Shown piece by piece: positions 15,100-17,125 of a stretch of 17,125 bases of DNA. Position 1 is the first letter of the stretch; each line of letters opens with the position of its first letter. The notes beneath the pieces were generated by a model that ran no database searches, was not told the origin of the DNA, and was given only the letters and a program-made list of their open reading frames with translations. The DNA is from an uncultured Pedobacter sp. (GTDB lineage Bacteria; Bacteroidota; Bacteroidia; Sphingobacteriales; Sphingobacteriaceae). The position numbers and the translations under genes are program-made. Location of the stretch: contig NZ_CAMLHF010000114.1 of assembly GCF_946479715.1 (NCBI RefSeq), positions 1 to 17,125 on the forward strand, given 5' to 3'.

Positions 15100-16434
15100 C
15101 TATATCACTGCATTGCTTCCGCTAGCAGCAGGAATTCCTGTTCTTCCAGTAACGCGACCTGTTTTCATTAATCCATCATAATGACGCATTAACAAATAAC
15201 TTTCGATCTGTTGCAATGTATCCAAAACTACACCTACAAGAATTAACAAAGAAGTACCGCCATAGAAATGAGCGAACTCAGATTTAATTCCAAACTTAAC
15301 AGCAATTGAAGGAAGAATAGCGATGATAGCTAAAAAGACAGCACCTGGAAAGGTAATCTTTGAGATCACATCGTCTATAAAAGATGAGGTAGACAACCCA
15401 GGTTTAATACCAGGAATGAACCCACCATTCTTTTTCATATCGTCCGACATCTGAGTAGGATTAACTGTAATAGCAGTATAGAAAAACGTAAATGCGATAA
15501 TTAAAAAAGCAAATGTTAAACTATATGCTAATGAAGTATAATCACTAAACTGAATTAGCCATGTATTTTGTAGTGAAGGAAAAAATTGCGTTAAAGTTGC
15601 TGGAATAAACATTAATGCCTGAGCAAAAATGATTGGCATTACACCAGCAGCATTCACCTTTAATGGTATGTACTGTCTTACGCCACCAAATTGTCTGTTA
15701 CCAACAATTCTCTTGGCATATTGAACCGGTACTTTACGTACACCCTGTACAATCATAATAGTGAACATCACCACTGCAAAAAGCGCAACTATCTCTATAA
15801 CTAAAGCAATAAGTCCACCATCACCTACAAATCTAGAGCTAATCTCTTGTTGTAAAGCGATAGGTAAACGAGCGATAATACCAACCATAATGATTAGTGA
15901 AATACCATTACCGATACCTTTATCAGTAATTTTCTCTCCTAACCACATTACAAATAATGTACCTGCGGCCAATACAAACGTAGCCAGAACAAAGAATAAT
16001 GTATGATTAATGATAATTGCCTCTGGCGGAACCTGAGTTTTTACATAACCAACTGCTTGTACAGCTGTAATAGCAACAGTTAGATAGCGTGTAATTTGAT
16101 TCAGTTTATTTCTTCCACTTTCACCTTCCTTTTGCATTTTCTGAAACGAAGGTACAGCAATACCTAATAGCTGAACTACAATTGATGCAGAAATATAAGG
16201 CATAACTCCCAAAGCAAGAATAGATACTCTGGAGAATGATCCCCCAGCGAACATATCCAAAAGACCCAAAAGGCCAGACTTCTCATTATCGCCTAAAAGA
16301 GTCGCATCAACACCTGGCAAAACCACATGTGATACAAATCTATATACCAAAAGAATCATGAGCGTAAATACTATACGCTCTTTCAATTCTTGAATTTTCC
16401 AAATATTACTTAAAGTAGTAAACAGCTTCTTCAT
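15100..16434 (-). CDS. secY: Protein translocase channel subunit SecY
   Basis: Core of the SecYEG inner-membrane channel that passes unfolded proteins out of the cytoplasm or into the membrane. The 444 residues carry about ten hydrophobic segments. Family marks include the plug/TM2 region FAGGSFSRVSILALGVMPYISASIVVQL in pieces (FAGGSFSR, LGVMPYISASI), the TM4-5 stretch GEKITDKGIGNGISL, and VPVQYAKRIVG in the cytoplasmic loop between TM6 and TM7. It begins 3 nt after rplO and is followed by map 11 nt later, so the three are probably one transcript. Confidence 0.99.
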   Translation of the reverse strand: MKKLFTTLSNIWKIQELKERIVFTLMILLVYRFVSHVVLPGVDATLLGDNEKSGLLGLLDMFAGGSFSRVSILALGVMPYISASIVVQLLGIAVPSFQKMQKEGESGRNKLNQITRYLTVAITAVQAVGYVKTQVPPEAIIINHTLFFVLATFVLAAGTLFVMWLGEKITDKGIGNGISLIIMVGIIARLPIALQQEISSRFVGDGGLIALVIEIVALFAVVMFTIMIVQGVRKVPVQYAKRIVGNRQFGGVRQYIPLKVNAAGVMPIIFAQALMFIPATLTQFFPSLQNTWLIQFSDYTSLAYSLTFAFLIIAFTFFYTAITVNPTQMSDDMKKNGGFIPGIKPGLSTSSFIDDVISKITFPGAVFLAIIAILPSIAVKFGIKSEFAHFYGGTSLLILVGVVLDTLQQIESYLLMRHYDGLMKTGRVTGRTGIPAASGSNAVI

Positions 16435-16437
16435 TAA

Positions 16438-16884
16438 TTACAATTTTTCGATTGAGCCTCCAACAGCCTCAATAGCTTTTTGTGCAGTAGCAGAAAAAGC
16501 ATGTGCTTTAACTTCTAATTTAGATTTAACCTCACCACGACCTAATACTTTTACCAGATCATTTTTTGAAGCCAATCCGTGTTCTTGCAAGATAGCAAAA
16601 TCAATGCTTGTTAAGTTAAACTTCTCAGCCAAACCTTGTAAAACATCTAAGTTCACACCTACATATTCAACACGGTTAATTGGTTTGAAACCTACCTTAG
16701 GCACACGACGTTGTAACGGCATTTGACCACCTTCAAATCCAATCTTAGTTGAATGTCCTGAACGTGATCCAGCACCTTTATGTCCACGTGTCGAAGTACC
16801 ACCACGACCAGAACCAGTACCACGACCTATCCTTTTACTATTTTTAGTAGAACCTGCTGCAGGTTTTAAATTACTTAAGTTCAT
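16438..16884 (-). CDS. rplO: 50S ribosomal protein L15
   Basis: Large-subunit protein uL15, 148 residues, a late-assembly component that runs an extended basic N-terminus into 23S rRNA. The start [20 protein letters not shown] and the glycine/arginine-rich segment [18 protein letters not shown] (~21-38) lead to [18 protein letters not shown] (~49-66), the signature. The globular C-terminal part ends in [12 protein letters not shown]. Its 111-nt upstream spacer after rpmD is long for this operon and holds a consensus promoter and a leader hairpin. Confidence 0.99.
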   Translation of the reverse strand: MNLSNLKPAAGSTKNSKRIGRGTGSGRGGTSTRGHKGAGSRSGHSTKIGFEGGQMPLQRRVPKVGFKPINRVEYVGVNLDVLQGLAEKFNLTSIDFAILQEHGLASKNDLVKVLGRGEVKSKLEVKAHAFSATAQKAIEAVGGSIEKL

Positions 16885-16900
16885 TTTTAAAACTTATTGT

Positions 16901-16932
16901 GTTGCCCTTCGCTTTCACTAATCAGGGACAAC
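16901..16932 (-). repeat. Hairpin in the rplO leader
   Basis: On the minus strand GTTGTCCCT and AGGGCAAC pair as an 8-bp stem with one bulged T around a 15-nt loop. It lies within the predicted 5' leader (about 16949 to 16885) and has no T-tract, so it is not an intrinsic terminator. It may be a ribosomal-protein autoregulatory site. Confidence 0.45.
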
Positions 16933-16948
16933 GGTTAAACAATATACA

Positions 16949-16989
16949 AAGGTTGCAAATGTAGTCATATAACTCACATTTGCAACCTT
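16949..16989. repeat. Long inverted repeat between rpmD and rplO
   Basis: Perfect 14-bp arms AAGGTTGCAAATGT and ACATTTGCAACCTT, extended by AGT/ACT with one bulged base, enclose a 6-nt loop. Read-through RNA from rpmD could form a ~17-bp hairpin. The following T's are interrupted (TTTGTATATTGTTT), so terminator function is uncertain. Confidence 0.85.
16956..16985 (-). promoter_or_regulatory. Consensus promoter upstream of rplO
   Basis: On the minus strand TTG (16983-16985), exactly 19 nt and TACATTTG (16956-16963) match the Bacteroidetes consensus fully. Start is expected near 16949, giving a ~65-nt leader. Both boxes lie in the arms of the palindrome 16949-16989. The plus strand also reads TTG-N19-CACATTTG, one base off the consensus. 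Confidence 0.7.
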
Positions 16990-16995
16990 AAATAA

Positions 16996-17125
16996 TTATA
17001 TACTCTCGATAGCTATTAAGTGATTAACTTTTCTAACCATTCCAATAATGGCAGCAGTTGCTTCTACTTCTACACTTTGGTTCATTTTAGTTAAACCTAG
17101 CGCCTGCATAGTTCTTTTTTGGCGC
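16996..17125 (-). CDS. rpmD: 50S ribosomal protein L30, C-terminal part
   Basis: Forty-three codons ending in TAA at 16996-16998; the 5' end is beyond the window. The readable protein begins RQKRTMQALGLTKMNQSVEV and ends GMVRKVNHLIAIESI, matching the second half of uL30, a small 23S-binding protein of about 60 residues. The LGL-K-x-x-Q block and VRKVNHLI are characteristic. In the spc operon it precedes rplO, as here. Confidence 0.95.
   Translation of the reverse strand, partial: RQKRTMQALGLTKMNQSVEVEATAAIIGMVRKVNHLIAIESI

Overview
The window looks like a low-GC Bacteroidetes chromosome, most likely Sphingobacteriaceae (Pedobacter-like). Four things point there: the style of the proteins (porin, DnaK, rpoA, L17 tail, two zinc-free ribosomal proteins), promoters of the Bacteroidetes TTG-N19-TAnnTTTG type, A-rich start regions without Shine-Dalgarno motifs, and an spc/alpha ribosomal cluster with map directly after secY and no adk. 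Family names come from recognising motifs by eye; no database search was possible.

Positions 1-7220, plus strand: the 3' end of an outer-membrane porin; a tight run of acyl-CoA carboxylase beta subunit, MFS transporter and GNAT acetyltransferase (0-nt junction, then a 20-nt overlap); a separately promoted and terminated M42 aminopeptidase; a HerA/YjgR-type ATPase; and a sugar-nucleotidyltransferase-like protein. A perfect 57-bp palindrome (7221-7277) acts as a bidirectional terminator where this side meets dnaK.

Positions 7281-10552, minus strand: dnaK as a single gene with no grpE, dnaJ or CIRCE element beside it, but with a sigma-54-like site upstream. Before it lies a SAM-dependent methyltransferase, separated by a hairpin that may be a terminator.

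Positions 10591-17125, minus strand: the end of the spc operon and the alpha operon, in transcription order rpmD (partial), rplO, secY, map, infA, rpmJ, rpsM, rpsK, rpsD, rpoA, rplQ, closed by a strong terminator. These genes supply ribosomal proteins, the translocon channel, N-terminal Met removal, initiation factor 1 and the RNA polymerase alpha subunit.

The gene content is largely ordinary housekeeping. The less ordinary material is in the short intergenic regions: a palindrome carrying a consensus promoter between rpmD and rplO, a terminator-like hairpin between rpsD and rpoA, a second TTTGCAACC promoter-like site before infA, inverted repeats before rpsD and rplQ, and the dnaK upstream region. 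No mobile element, CRISPR array, tRNA or rRNA was seen. No gene-free stretch exceeds 300 bases; the longest is 9198-9361.
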